Shown in pieces: positions 1 to 10,651 of a DNA stretch of 64,000 bases. The notes under the pieces are model-generated. The model was given only the letters and a program-made list of their open reading frames with translations. It was not told the origin of the DNA and did not search any database. The number at the start of each line of letters is the position of its first letter. The stretch's first letter is position 1. The stretch is from Pomphorhynchus laevis (taxonomy: Eukaryota; Acanthocephala; Palaeacanthocephala; Echinorhynchida; Pomphorhynchidae): the NCBI GenBank assembly GCA_012934845.2, contig WNNJ02002991.1, forward strand, positions 124,001 to 188,000, in the 5' to 3' direction. The position numbers and the translations under genes were made by a program.

Positions 1-297
1 GTTTCGCCGTTTTCCTTGCGACGGCGTTTTTCGATGCGGGCTGAAGAGATTTGAGCGATTTCAGAAGGGGCGCGATCGGGGAAAATTCGAGTGGTTGAAG
101 ATGACATGAGTTTGAATCGTTGAGAGAGGACAGAAGACGCGTGAGAGCGATGCTTGAAAACAATTTTTAGGAGAGATTAGATTGAGAAGATTTGTTTAGA
201 CGGATGAATGCGACAGGAGAAATGTCCTTGAAAAAGGATGGTTTATCCGCAGGAACAATAGACGAGAGGATGGATCTGAAAACGAAAACATCGTGGT

Positions 298-909
298 CTA
301 GAGTGCTTGTGGAGATAAGGAGTTAGAAGGCGTGATATTAGTGACAATGACGCAACGATCGCGAGAAGCAAAGCGCTTCCGTAAAGGAGGACGACTGACG
401 TGAGTAGGTGAGATCACGATAGAAGAGCTGGCAGTTGATGATTTGGAGGGATTTGGTTTGACGACGGGAGACAGAGGATAATGATAATAAAGAGGGTGGC
501 AAGCGATGTGAGGAAAGGTTATGAGTGGAAGGATAGTGGAGGTTGGTGGAGGTGATTTTGATTGATGGATGCAAGGTATTGAGAAACAAGACGGGAAGGA
601 CGGGACGTGGGGTGTCGGGGAGTGAAAATGACATGGAATGGGAAGTGTATATGGTGGCAGGGTCGGTGGGTGGAGAAAGGACATTAGAAACGACGGGGTA
701 GTTTGAGTTGACGTGTTGGATGTTGATATGTGCTTATTGGAAAGGTTGCATATTAGTTTGTTGGCACAAAAACCACATACGAAGTCTTCTTTAGCCTTAT
801 TCTTGTCGCAGGTGATTGTTGTCCAGACGCTGCAGTCGTGTATCGAGCACTGTACTTGCAGTTGTCCATAGTTGGTGTCGGTCTTCGTTGTTTTCTTACG
901 TCCTCCCAT
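298..909 (-). CDS. LINE ORF1 N-terminal part with PHD-like zinc finger
   Basis: 203-aa open frame, the N-terminal part of a LINE ORF1 protein, the RNA-binding partner of the ORF2 polymerase. Residues 21-48 form a PHD-like finger: C21, C26, W29, C34, C45 and C48, with H24 as a possible extra ligand. A long Pro/Ser/Thr-rich, probably disordered stretch follows (about 65-165), then the start of an RRM-like domain (RDRCVIVTNI). The ATG at 909 follows directly after the 13-bp minisatellite. The frame ends at 298, but homology continues in another frame to the window edge, so the ORF has been shifted. PHD-like fingers in ORF1 are known from CR1-type LINEs. RNA binding is inferred from the family. 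Confidence 0.75.
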   Translation of the reverse strand: MGGRKKTTKTDTNYGQLQVQCSIHDCSVWTTITCDKNKAKEDFVCGFCANKLICNLSNKHISTSNTSTQTTPSFLMSFLHPPTLPPYTLPIPCHFHSPTPHVPSFPSCFSIPCIHQSKSPPPTSTILPLITFPHIACHPLYYHYPLSPVVKPNPSKSSTASSSIVISPTHVSRPPLRKRFASRDRCVIVTNITPSNSLSPQAL

Positions 910-912
910 AAA

Positions 913-1060
913 CGATGGTTGTCGTCGATGGTTGTCGTCGATGGTTGTCGTCGATGGTTGTCGTCGATTGTTGTCGTCGATGGTTGTCGTCGATGGTTGT
1001 CGTCGATGGTTGTCGTCGATGGTTGTCGTCGATGGTTGTCGTCGATGGTTGTCGTCGATG
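913..1060. repeat. Minisatellite, 13-bp unit (gttgtcgtcgatg), about 11 copies
   Basis: About eleven near-perfect copies of a 13-bp unit with one visible G-to-T type variant. It lies immediately 5' of the LINE ORF1 start codon on the minus strand, so it is probably the 5' UTR of that LINE. Because 13 is not a multiple of 3, all frames stay open and translate as a 13-residue repeat; those reading frames are spurious. Confidence 0.95.
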
Positions 1061-1075
1061 TATAGTCAAATTGTA

Positions 1076-1791
1076 TAGAATGTAAGTAGTTAATATGTAT
1101 CAAGATAGTTTAAATGTTGTCGTTGAAAGTTCAGTTCCTCTTGAATATATTTGACAAATTTGATGAACTGAATTTGAATCTTCGAAAACCAACTGAGAAT
1201 AGCATCACGTCAACATCAAAGTTGAAATCGTTTTATGAAAAATCGATAATGTGGAAGTTCGCGATCTCTAAAAGTATTTTTAATTGATTTCCAACTGTCA
1301 ACTAATCTAAATCGAATTTGAAAATCGCCACACAAATTATTTCTACTCTCAATGAACTCTAATTAGCGCTTCTTTATTACTTTATATCGCTCTCCGTCGT
1401 CGATTATGACTGGTACTTAATCCATTCAAGGAAATGAGACAAGAAATTCAACGAACAACAAGGAAGAACAGCTCATTACAGTTCGCAACGATTTTTTCTC
1501 AAATGAAAATTTACCAGCTGTCTTTATGAATTTTTGCTTTCAATAAGAAATCTCACCCTTTAGTAGACTTGAAAAATTCTTTTGCTATGCGAGAAGTCTT
1601 ATCGGCTATGCGAAATTGGATTTTCAGAATTAACTTAAATTAAATTAAATGATAGAGACTTTTTGGAAACGAAGACGAAATGCCCACAAGCCTATCACAG
1701 TAAGTACTACAATTTATTTTGATTTGCTCAAGAAAGTAAATGCATCCTGCGCATTGAAATATCTAATTGCACATTAATTTATATCTACTTA
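1076..1791. other. No gene seen; AT-rich
   Basis: No ORF or family match. Positions 1080-1112 match the inner arm of the large palindrome at 58803-58835 (gtaagtagttaatatgtat), so the LINE at the left may sit next to a copy of that fold-back element. Confidence 0.5.
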
Positions 1792-1821
1792 AAAGGATAT
1801 TACTTAAAAGTAATATCCTTT
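1792..1821. repeat. Perfect 14-bp-arm palindrome at a LINE 5' junction
   Basis: The arms AAAGGATATTACTT and AAGTAATATCCTTT surround two A residues. It abuts the 5'-truncated end of the LINE fragment that starts at about 1824. Confidence 0.7.
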
Positions 1822-1823
1822 AT

Positions 1824-2545
1824 TAGTGTGGATCCTCCCCCGTCAACCTAACATATCTTCGGCCCATGAATCTTTTGTCTCATCAATCATCCTCATAGTC
1901 AATAATCTCACTTTCTTAGGCTTCCATTTCGATGATCACATTTCCCTCAAACCCTTCGTCCGTGACAAGAACCGCTGGTCTAAATTAATTCACTTCGACA
2001 TACGCCGTATCCGCCTCCTTATCGACTTCTGTTCTTGTATGTATCTTCTTTCATCGTTTCTTTTTCCTAAAATCGATTACTGCCTTAGCGTTTTCGCCAA
2101 TTCTTCAAAATTCATCATCCTACCCCTATAACGCATCTACTACGGCTTCGTCGCAATCTTGCCCAATTATCCTGGCCCACCATTCACATCCGCATCCAAC
2201 TTCGCTTTCTTCTCGTCACTTTTCATCTCATCGCTGTCGACTGCCCATCGTTCATTAACCTCTTTTTCTTAGACGACACTCTCCCCACCTATCTCTATCG
2301 CTGCGTTCCCGTCATTCCCTCTTACTCTACATTCCCAATTACTCTAACAACTACGGTCGCCGATCCTTCCTCGTCGCCGCCTCACTCGCCTGGAATCAGC
2401 TCTTTCTCGACGTCCGTCGCGCTCCCTCCTTTATCACATTCAAACAATTCCTCCGTTTTATCCTTCTCGACACATGATTTGTTGTTGCTTTTTGTTGTGG
2501 TCATGTAAGCGTGCGCCGGCACGCATTTGTCACTTAAAAATAAAT
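1824..2545 (+). mobile_element. 5'-truncated LINE, family 2, 3' end only
   Basis: It begins inside the RT thumb region (WILPRQPN, LTFLGFHFDD, LKPFVRDKNRW) and runs to the family 3' end, where the stem-loop gcgtgc-gccg-gcacgc lies at about 2507-2522 followed by a short A-rich tail. The frame is open only to 2131 and the rest is decayed. It aligns along its length with the copy at 10736-11500. It is a dead, 5'-truncated copy. Confidence 0.85.
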
Positions 2546-2639
2546 CATTTTTTATAAATGTTTGAGATAAATAAATTTGTTTTACGTTTTTTATCGACAT
2601 TTTAGAATTTATGCCAGGTGTGCCAGGTAATGTCCCCCT

Positions 2640-2722
2640 TAAGGGGACACACACTTAGTGGAAATGTGTCCCCTTTTCACTAAGTGTGTCGCGAACAAAA
2701 AGTTCGGGAACCATTGCTTTAT
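2640..2722. repeat. hAT-like MITE end with internal hairpin
   Basis: Read on the minus strand, 2722-2695 starts like classic hAT (Charlie-type) ends: a CA-TGGTTCCC-GAACTTTTTG pattern. Next to it is a hairpin with 12-bp arms (ACACACTTAGTG and CACTAAGTGTGT, about 2650-2691). No transposase is visible. Probably a fragment of a non-autonomous DNA transposon. Confidence 0.5.
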
Positions 2723-2734
2723 ATATTTATTTTG

Positions 2735-2875
2735 TTTACATAAGAAGTAAAAATGAAAATAAAAAATAAGAAATAAAGGAAAGTAAATCAACAAGCAGAA
2801 GAAGAACAAATCGTTTCTTGTCTCTTGGATCATCAACGTTTTTAATATTTTTTTGAACAAATGCAGACTTATTAT
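2735..2875 (-). mobile_element. Short 3' fragment of family 3 LINE
   Basis: On the minus strand it repeats the 3' end of the neighbouring element: MFKKILKTLMIQETRND here against FKKLLKIWIIKKTRNE at about 3050, followed by an A/T-rich tail. It is a second, very short, 5'-truncated copy next to the longer one at 2985-4505. Confidence 0.6.
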
Positions 2876-2984
2876 TCTTACAAGGCTTAGCCATAAGGCT
2901 ATTTTGCCTGATCACAGTTAAAAAAATAATAAAACTAAAAAATAAGAAATGAAGAAAAAGAAGTCAACAAGCAAAAATAAAAAT

Positions 2985-4505
2985 AAAAATCACTGCAAAT
3001 ATGTCCATGACTCGTTTCTCGTCTTCTTGATGATCCATATCTTTAATAATTTTTTGAACAAATGCAGACTCCGGGCGGAAGCAATTTCCTCAGGCAGAGA
3101 ATTCCAAATATTAAGTACCCTGTGCGACAGTCTCCAGCATTTTGGATACCTACCATGTCTTGTTTTATAGACAGTTTTGCTGTGACCTCTCAAAATCGAT
3201 GAACGTAATGTGATCGAACCACTCGGATAACCGTCCAACCGGTGTACAAGCGCATACATTCCTATCAAGTCAAGAAACAAAAATCGTGATGACATCGGTT
3301 GAATTCTTAGCAAATCTAATCGAGATGCGTAATCCACTCTCGCATTCGAACATAAACGAGAACCTCGCCTTAGGACTGACTCAATATCTGTCCTTTCTTG
3401 TTTGGTGACCGGGAAAGAAGCCTGAATTGCATACGCAATTAATGATGCCTGCACAATAATTCCTAAATCCCTATGATGTGATACTTCAGTGAGAAGAACA
3501 TCGCCGATATGATATTTAAAATTACTGGATTTTTTACCCATCCTCATAAGTATACACTTATCAACGTTAATATGTAATCCAGTAGAGCGGCACCAATTAT
3601 GAACTCGATCCAAGTCTGTCTGAAAAGAATTACAGTCATCAATATCTCGTATAGCAGTCCAAATTTTAAGATCATCAGTGAATGCCAAGTGAGTGTTCTC
3701 AATACGTAAGAGTAAATCGTTAAGGAAGGTGATGAATAATAGGGGAACAAGTGCAAAACTCCGAGGGACACCTGTCGACATACTTCTTTATGCAGATAAA
3801 GACTCACCAACTCTTACCTTAAACGTACGCAATAAAAGAAAATTTTCAATCCAAGAGCAGATTACACGAGGGACGCCGTAGTGAATTAGTAGTGACACAA
3901 GACCTTTATGTGGAACACGATCAAAGGTTTTCGAAAAATCTAGAAATACGACGTCGAGACAAAGTTCTGAGCTTAGTACTTCCATCCAACTCTCTCGCGG
4001 TAAGCAAGTTAGATAGACATGAACGGCCTTGTCTAAATCAGTGTTGAGAATCAGTAAGAATGCTGATAAAGTTTAGATGCTCGAGTAGCCTTTTGGCAAT
4101 AACTCGTTCTAGTAATTTAGAGAGAACACTGATCAAACTGATAGGGCGAAAATCTAAACAAGAAGTCGCTAGCTGTGTTTTAAGGATTGGCACAACAATA
4201 GAAGACTTCCATATTGCAGGAATCCACGAATTGATCAGGCTAAATGAAAATATATGAGCTAAAACTTTTCTTACGGACTGTCCAACCACATTAATTAGGT
4301 AAGGTGAAATATCATCTGGACCAGGAGAGCCAAATCGGTTAAGCCTAGTGATTAGGTACAATACTTCAGATGCACTGATTGGCTTAACGAGATTCTGAGT
4401 AATATTGTGAAAGGGATACCATTTTAAAGAGTAAATAGCCGAAACAATAGTCGATGGAGAATGGAAGCTGTCCGCTGGGCATTCAGCAAATTCAGACTCA
4501 GTAGA
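2985..4505 (-). mobile_element. LINE RT remnant, family 3 (Jockey/CR1-like)
   Basis: From 4505 down to 2990 the minus strand encodes the RT in three frame-shifted blocks. 4505-4038: GSPGPDDISPYLI, AIWKSSIVVPILK, FRPISLISVLSKLLERVIAK. 3985-3788: VVFLDFSKTFDRVPHKGL, WIENFLLLRTFKVRVG. 3781-2990: TGVPRSFALVPLLFITFLND, LAFTDDLKIW (catalytic FADD changed to FTDD), DLDRVHNWCRSTGLHINVDKC, then the thumb and C-terminus. GVPQGS has become GVPRSF. The endonuclease is missing. It is clearly inactive and older than family 1. The related copy is at 20565-22090. Confidence 0.85.
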
Positions 4506-5764
4506 ATAAACATTATAAATAAACGTTAAATACTATAGAGAATTGAAAAAATAATAGTTCAAATGATAGAATTTTTAAAAATTCTATTATTAAATTTTAT
4601 ATTTGAAATGTTGAAATGGTAAAAAATTATATTATTAAACTTTTAAGATGATCGAAGTTATTTGACATTTTTCATTTTTAGAAAAATAATATTTTGTCGT
4701 AACTTTTGAAAACTTTACGGAAACACTTTTTGTAAAGCATTTGAAACAATCAGAGCTGTTTGTCATTTTGCTCTTGTCATTTTGCTGTTGGTGATATTTT
4801 TGTCATTATTTTGATATTAAATTCTTCTTTAATTCTTAAGCTTTCCTTAATTTGCAATAAATTTATTGCAAACGAAATTAAAATTTTACGAATCGAATCT
4901 TTAATTCTGTATTTTCTGCTTTGGGAAATATTTAAAATAAAATTCTAATTGTTGTGTTATAATAATATAATAATCTTTTATTTCAAAACAATTTCAAGTT
5001 TTGCAGAATTCAACCGATCCTCATTTCACACGAGAAAATAGTTTCATACACTACTGCGTCACATTCAATTTCTCCTTAAAGGTTTCGCATTTTACAATTT
5101 TAAAGTTTTTGGAAAACTACACAAGTTATTTTTTGCATTTTACAATTTTAAAGTTTTTCATAAGTGATTCAATTATATATTTATAATATAAATATAGACA
5201 TGTAATTAAAGAAAATAATAAATCGTCTAGTTTTATATTTCAAAAATTTACATGTTCTTAAATTAATTTATGATCTTTATTCCGCAACTGATAAAAAAAT
5301 CAAAATGAAATTAATTTAATTTCGTCGTATTTTTTCAATCTTATTCGTCGTAGAGAGTGAAGGAAAATGCAAATATGCGTAAGCGCAAATTTTATGGTTT
5401 TTTCCATATAATTTGCAATAAATTTATTGCAAACGAAATTAAAATTTAACGAATCGAATTATACGAATATACAAATCAAACGAATCGTCGTTATAGATGT
5501 GCGAACAGGTGAATCAAATATGCATTTGTTTTTAACTTTCAGAATTCGCAAATATTCCGAATTTCAATCAAATCCATTTATATTATATTTCGATATTTTA
5601 AGTTATTATTTTAAGTTATTTAAATTCCCATTTTTTAATTACTGTAGATTAAAATTCTTTTTTAAATAATACATTATTTAAAAGAATCTAAGATTCTTTT
5701 AAGTTTTTTCTGAAATGCAAACGTTAAAACATAAACTATTATCATTACTATTATCATTAACTTT
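4506..5764. other. No gene seen; AT-rich with a short direct repeat
   Basis: About 1.26 kb at roughly 75% A+T by eye. A direct repeat of about 47 bp containing ttgcaataaatttattgcaa occurs at 4853-4899 and 5414-5460. The small ORFs are low-complexity Phe/Leu/Ile strings without recognisable domains. Confidence 0.5.
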
Positions 5765-7021
5765 CTTTTCAACTCTGAACTCACATCCACTCTCGATATT
5801 CTCTTGCCCTTCAAATCTCACCCACACCGTCGCTTGCACCGTGCCCCATGGTTTGACATCCAATGCCTACTCTCAAAGCGTCGACTCCGCCATGCTTTTC
5901 GAGTCTATCACCGCTCTCTCAGACGCGATTTCCGCTCGATCACTCCGTCTTTCCGTGATTCCTATCTTGCTCTTCGCCGGTCTCATCTCCACCTACTACG
6001 TACCAAATGCAACTCCTTCTGGCAGCATAAAATCATCACTTCATTCAACTCTAAGACTCTCTGGCATACTTTTAACTCAATCCTGGCTCGTTCCTCTACG
6101 CCTTGCAACATCAATGCTAATGATTATTCGTCATTTCTCCAGACTAAAGTATCCACGCTGCTCTCTCACACCCCGGTCTCCATCCTATCCCACTCTGCCC
6201 CGCCTAGCCTCATCCTTCCGGAACTCTTTCATCTTCTCCCTGTATCACCTACAGAAGTATCATCTGTCCTCATGTCCTTGCCCAACAAAACCTCACCTGC
6301 CGATCCCCTGCCTACCCACATATTAAAATCTATATGCTCATCGATATCCCCATTTCTCACAGCCTTGTTTAACTCGTCCATCCGCAGTCGTATCTTCCCT
6401 TCACACTGGAAATCCGCAATCGTTCGTCCCCTCCTTAAGAAACAATCGCTCGACCCCTCCCTTCCTTCTAGCTATCGCCCCATTTCACTACTCCCTACTC
6501 TTTCAAAGCTCTTAGAACGCCTCATCTTAATACAAATCAACGCTTATCTCTCCTCATCCAATCTGTACCCTCCTTTCCAATCCGCTTTCCGCTCTAATCA
6601 CTCGACAGAAATCGCATGCATAAAAGTGTACAACGACTTACTCATTTCTCGAGACAAGGCTCTATATAGTGTTCTCATCTCCCTCGACCTCTCCTCCGCA
6701 TTCGACATTGTCGACCACTTCGTCCTCCTTTCTCGCCTTCGTTATGATTACGGCTTTTCTTCCTCCTCCGTAGCTTTGTTCTCCTCATATCTATCCGACC
6801 GTTCCTTTCGCGTCTGTTCTAATTCATCATTTTCCCCTCCCATCCCTATTTTTTGCGGGGTTCCACAAGGTTCAGTCCTAGGTCCCCTGCTTTTCTCTCT
6901 TTTGCTTGGCGATCTCTCTCCATTTATCAAACCTTACTCCTTTAACGTCATGCAATACGCCGATGACATTCTAATCTATGCTCATGCACCCGCACATCGC
7001 ATACACGATATCGGCATTTCT
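5765..7021 (+). mobile_element. LINE family 2, 5' segment (interrupted by another LINE)
   Basis: Left half of a 5'-truncated family 2 LINE; the other half is at 10652-11502. It encodes the connector after the endonuclease (APWFD-CLLSKRRLRHAFR) and most of the RT: SYRPISLLPTLSKLLERLIL, QSAFRSNHSTEIACIKVYND, SLDLSSAFDIVDH, GVPQGSVLGPLLFSLLLGDL and the catalytic VMQYADDILIYAHAP at about 6945-6990. It stops at AHRIHDIGIS, where a family 1 element begins. The target duplication atttct (7016-7021 and 10652-10657) shows the insertion event. Confidence 0.9.
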
Positions 7022-7699
7022 AAGTTACATCCTTCATTTAAAATCATATCCAGTCACATCTCTGATCAACCGATTCAACACCCCTCTCCTGTCACACTTG
7101 CTCCAACCAATATTAATTCTTTATCAAGCACCCCTGTCATTTCCACTTCTATCTGCTCATCTACCTCGACTCCAACCAGCTCTGTCCGTCCACCACTTCC
7201 ACGAAATCGTTTTCCTTCGCGCGATCGCTGTATAATCATATCAAACTTAAAGCTTTCCGAATCTGCTTCTCCACAATCTCGCCTCGATGATGATGTATCT
7301 GCTTTCAGGTCTATCCTAGCAACCATTCTTCCTGATGATAACCCATCACTCTTCAATAATATCGCTCCTGTATCCTTTATTCGTTTAAACAAATCCACTA
7401 AATCAAATCATCTCAGTCCTCCACTCTTAAAAATCGTTTTCCGACATAGTTCACATGCCTCTTCGGTACTCTCCCAACGTTTTAAACTTCTTACCACTTC
7501 ATCTACTTGCCGTATCTTTCCTGACCGCTCCCCTTCTGATATTGCCCAGCTCAATTTAGCTCGCATTGAAAAACATCGACGTGAAACAAACGGCGAGTCA
7601 TCCTTATCTATACGTAAAATCAACGGAAATTTTCACGTTCTTCACACAAGGCCAAAAATTCGATGGCGTCCCATCTCTCCCCCTTGTCTTCTTCGCTAG
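5804..7699 (+). pseudogene. Chimeric open frame: family 2 RT fused to family 1 ORF1
   Basis: This uninterrupted 631-codon frame is an accident of nested insertion. Residues 1 to about 405 are family 2 RT (YADD core present, thumb missing). From about 406 onward it is the C-terminal part of family 1 ORF1 (RDRCIIISNLKLSES, RLDDDVSAFRSILATILP, IFPDRSPSDIAQLNLARIEK, SIRKINGNFHVLHT). The frames of the two elements happen to coincide across the junction at 7021/7022. An automatic annotator would call it one gene. I infer no function for the fusion. Confidence 0.85.
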
Positions 7700-10572
7700 T
7701 CGATCTCGCTCCTAAGCATACTTTTCGTCTTAGTCTATTCAATACTCGCTCCATTCTTCATAAAGCTGATATGCTTCTCGATATCTTCGATCAATTATCT
7801 ATCGATATTCTCTGCATTACCGAATCCTGGCACACTGACTCCAACGATCTTGCTATTCGTCGTCTATGTCGCTCTGGTTGTTCTCTAGTTGAATCAGCTC
7901 GTCAAATTACATCTCATACATCTACTGCGTCTAACCATGGCGGTATTGTTGCCATTGCTCGTCACCCAATGTCTTTACGTAAAATCAACGTTAACATCCG
8001 TTACACCTCGTTCGAATTACTCATATGCAGATTATCAACGCCTTTCCCTCTGGAACTTGTGATTGTATACCGTCCAGGTTCAGTTGCCCCATCACGTATC
8101 TTCTTTAACGACCTTGCAGATCTAATGTCTCACTGTTCATTGTCTTATACTCCTTCTTTTGTTCTCGGTGACTTTAACATTCGTCTTGATCGCCCGTCTG
8201 ACTCTGACTCTATCACTTTAACTAATCTTTTTTCTGATTTTAACTATAAATTACTTTCAACAAGCCCAACTCATATTCTCGGCGGTGCTCTCGACATCAT
8301 TGCTGTTCCTAACTGCTTCAATGACTATACCTCCTTGTCAATTACTGATCCTGGTTTGTCCGATCATTTCCTTGTCACTCTTACTCTTACTCGTCCCCAT
8401 CCTCCTTCTCCGCCTTTACCATTATCTACACCAAGTCGACCCTGGAAGCTTCTCGATATCCCTATTCTCTGCACATCCTTACTCAATTCTTCACTCTTTT
8501 CACTTCCTCTTAACTATCTCTCTCCCGATGATCTCTGCATTCTGTTTGATTCTGAACTTACGTCGATCCTCAATAACCTTCTACCTAGTCGACTTCGACG
8601 TTCCCAGCGCTTGCGCCATGCTCCCTGGTTCGATTCTGACTGTAGTCTTTCTAAGCGTCGACTCCGTCACTCTTTTCGTATGTATAAACGCTTTCTTAAA
8701 CGTTCACCCAACTCACTCCCTCCAAATCTTCGTGATTCCTACTTTTCTCAACGCCGTTCACATCTCATTCTTATACGTACTAAACGTAGTCTCTTTTGGC
8801 GAAATCAACTCGAGTTATCTTCCAACTCGAAATCTCATTGGAAAATCTTAAACTCAATTCTTTCACGATCATCTACCCCTTGTAATATAAATCCTGATGA
8901 ATTTTCTTCTTATCTACAAACTAAGCTATCTAATTTACTTTCCCTACTACCCATAGCCCCCTTGTACCCACTCTTATCTTTAAATACTTCCCTCCCAGAA
9001 CTATTCCACCTTCTTCCCGTTTCGTCTGATGAAGTTTCTTCGGTTCTGCTGTCATTACCTAATAAAACCTCTCCTTCTGACCCAATTCCCACTCACTTAC
9101 TTAAAAATATCTGCACTTTTATCTTACCCTTCCTAACCACATTGTTCAACTCGTCCATCCGTAGCTGTACATTTCCTTCCATCTGGAAATGCGCCACTGT
9201 TCGTCCTATCATCAAAAAGCAATCTCTCGACTCTTCACTACCATCTTCGTACCGTCCAATCTCACTTCTCCCAACCCTCTCTAAACTCCTTGAACGTCTC
9301 GTTCTTAAGCAAGTTAATACATATCTCTATTCCTCTAACTTATTTCCTCCCTTCCAAGCCGCTTTTCGCTCTAATTACTCTACCAAAATTGCATGTCTTA
9401 AAGTTTATAACGACTTACTCATATCGCGCGATCATAAATTATGTAGTGTCATAGTTTCTCTTGATCTATCGTCTGCTTTTGACATCGTCGATCACTCGAT
9501 TCTTCTCCATCGCCTTCGTCATGATTATGGCTTCTCTTTACCCACTGTATCATGGTTTTCTTCATATCTATCAAACCGTACATTTCGCGTATATTCTAAC
9601 TCTTCTCTCTCCCATCCTTCGTCCATTCCGTCCGGTGTTCCGCAAGGCTCCGTATTAGGCCCTATACTTTTCTCTCTTCTTCTTGGTGATTTGTCTTCGA
9701 TTTCTCATAAATTTAACTTCCATGTTATGCAATATGCTGATGACATTCTCATCTATGCTCATGCACCTGTTTATCGTATTCGCGATCTTAGTGTTTCTGC
9801 TTCCGACTGTCTTGTCTCAATTTCCAATCATCTTTCTTCTCTTCGCCTTTCTCTGAATCCTGATAAATCCAAAATTATGTGGATCCTACCTCGACGCCTC
9901 GGCTTCGAACCTCCCTCCGTATCATTAAATTCTACAATTCTTCCTATCGTTGATAATCTCGTTTTCCTAGGCTTCCATTTTGACAACCGACTTTCACTTA
10001 AACCTTTCGTTAGAGATAAAGTACGCTCATCTACCTTGATACTCCGCAACCTCCGTCAAGTTCGTAGATTGATCGATTTCCCTTCTTGTATGACTCTCAT
10101 ATCATCTCTCCTTTTTTCTAGACTCGATTATTGTCTTAGTCTATTTTCCAACTCACCTAAATCCACTCTTCTTCCCCTACAACGCATCGTCAACGCAGCT
10201 GTCCGAATTCTCCTCCGTCTTCGTCGTTTTGATCACACATCCTACCATCTTGCTTCTCTCGATTTGCCTACAATTTATTGTCGTGTTCAAATTCGTCTTC
10301 TTATCGTTGCTTTCCGCCTTGTAACTTTTCATACCCCTTCATTTCTCAACCTTCCTTTTCTTGATAATTCTCGTCCTGTTTACTGTTCCTTGCGTTCCTG
10401 TAATTCCCTTCTTTTACATGTCCCAAACTACTCTACCTCCTTTGGACTCCGCTCCTTCCTGGTGGCTGCTCCTCTATCGTGGAATCATCTGCCCATTCAT
10501 ATACGCCAATCAACTTCCCTGCAGTGCTTCAAACGACAAATCCGATCCCATCTGAACAATTTAACTGCTTGA
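7663..10572 (+). CDS. LINE ORF2: APE endonuclease plus reverse transcriptase (intact)
   Basis: Open frame of 969 codons, the enzyme for target-primed reverse transcription: nick genomic DNA, then copy the element's RNA from the nick. Residues 15-240 are an apurinic-endonuclease fold with LSLFNTRSILHK, CITESWH, VLGDFNIRLD (G169) and GLSDHF (S/D/H near 233). The RT follows: SYRPISLLPTLSKLLERLVL (about 528), SLDLSSAFDIVDH (D601), GVPQGSVLGPILF (658), catalytic YADD (691-694), LNPDKSKIMW and the thumb LVFLGFHFDN. No frameshift or missing catalytic motif is seen, so it may be functional, but the element lacks its 5' end. The ATG at 7663 overlaps the end of ORF1 by 37 bp in another frame, as is common in LINEs. 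Confidence 0.93.
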   Translation: MASHLSPLSSSLVDLAPKHTFRLSLFNTRSILHKADMLLDIFDQLSIDILCITESWHTDSNDLAIRRLCRSGCSLVESARQITSHTSTASNHGGIVAIARHPMSLRKINVNIRYTSFELLICRLSTPFPLELVIVYRPGSVAPSRIFFNDLADLMSHCSLSYTPSFVLGDFNIRLDRPSDSDSITLTNLFSDFNYKLLSTSPTHILGGALDIIAVPNCFNDYTSLSITDPGLSDHFLVTLTLTRPHPPSPPLPLSTPSRPWKLLDIPILCTSLLNSSLFSLPLNYLSPDDLCILFDSELTSILNNLLPSRLRRSQRLRHAPWFDSDCSLSKRRLRHSFRMYKRFLKRSPNSLPPNLRDSYFSQRRSHLILIRTKRSLFWRNQLELSSNSKSHWKILNSILSRSSTPCNINPDEFSSYLQTKLSNLLSLLPIAPLYPLLSLNTSLPELFHLLPVSSDEVSSVLLSLPNKTSPSDPIPTHLLKNICTFILPFLTTLFNSSIRSCTFPSIWKCATVRPIIKKQSLDSSLPSSYRPISLLPTLSKLLERLVLKQVNTYLYSSNLFPPFQAAFRSNYSTKIACLKVYNDLLISRDHKLCSVIVSLDLSSAFDIVDHSILLHRLRHDYGFSLPTVSWFSSYLSNRTFRVYSNSSLSHPSSIPSGVPQGSVLGPILFSLLLGDLSSISHKFNFHVMQYADDILIYAHAPVYRIRDLSVSASDCLVSISNHLSSLRLSLNPDKSKIMWILPRRLGFEPPSVSLNSTILPIVDNLVFLGFHFDNRLSLKPFVRDKVRSSTLILRNLRQVRRLIDFPSCMTLISSLLFSRLDYCLSLFSNSPKSTLLPLQRIVNAAVRILLRLRRFDHTSYHLASLDLPTIYCRVQIRLLIVAFRLVTFHTPSFLNLPFLDNSRPVYCSLRSCNSLLLHVPNYSTSFGLRSFLVAAPLSWNHLPIHIRQSTSLQCFKRQIRSHLNNLTA

Positions 10573-10601
10573 CTTTCTCATTTTTGTTTGTGGACTTGTA
10601 A

Positions 10602-10618
10602 GCGTACAGCTTGTACGC
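10602..10618 (+). other. LINE family 1 3'-UTR stem-loop
   Basis: The arms gcgtaca and tgtacgc enclose gct, 7 bp, followed by atttgccac and an A/T tail. The same structure with different arm bases occurs at every family 1 and 2 3' end in this window (about 2507, 11457-11472, 11703-11719, 23686-23702). It is probably the RT recognition hairpin. Confidence 0.75.
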
Positions 10619-10651
10619 ATTTGCCACATTAAATAAATTTGTATTATTATT

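Larger units (their letters stand above)
1..1075 (-). mobile_element. 5' part of a LINE (CR1/Jockey type), runs off the window start
   Basis: Read on the minus strand, this is the beginning of a non-LTR retrotransposon: a tandem 13-bp repeat (913-1060), an ORF1 start at 909, and ORF1 continuing to position 1 and beyond. The part from about 300 to 1 still reads as the same ORF1 as in the copy at 7022-7699 (matching LDHDVFVFRSIL, PSFFKDISPVAFIRLNKSS, IFPDRAPSEIAQ), but the frame shifts near 298, so this copy is broken. ORF2 would lie left of the window. Family 2 is my best guess, from sequence divergence against family 1. Confidence 0.8.
7022..10651 (+). mobile_element. LINE family 1, nearly full length, 5'-truncated in ORF1
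   Basis: It contains the last part of ORF1 (7022-7699), an intact ORF2 (7663-10572) and a 3' UTR with a stem-loop (10602-10618) and an (ATT)n tail ending at 10651. It is flanked by the 6-bp duplication atttct and splits a family 2 LINE. The family belongs to the APE-endonuclease LINEs of the CR1/Jockey group; I cannot fix the clade by eye. A copy differing at only a few positions lies inverted at 11663-14649, so the family moved recently. Confidence 0.93.

Noticed and set aside
850-1060. CRISPR-like array
   Set aside because: The units are directly tandem without spacers, in a eukaryotic genome.
753-1103. Open frames on both strands through 838-1103 with repeated VVVDGCRRWLSS-like residues
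   Set aside because: They are translations of the 13-bp minisatellite, open in every frame because the unit lacks stop codons.
5715-6326. 203-codon frame on the + strand
   Set aside because: Shadow of the family 2 RT frame; no domain of its own.
8285-8851. 188-codon frames at 8285-8851 (+) and 13470-14036 (-) with many hydrophobic residues
   Set aside because: Out-of-frame reading of LINE ORF2; identical in the two copies because the DNA is nearly identical.
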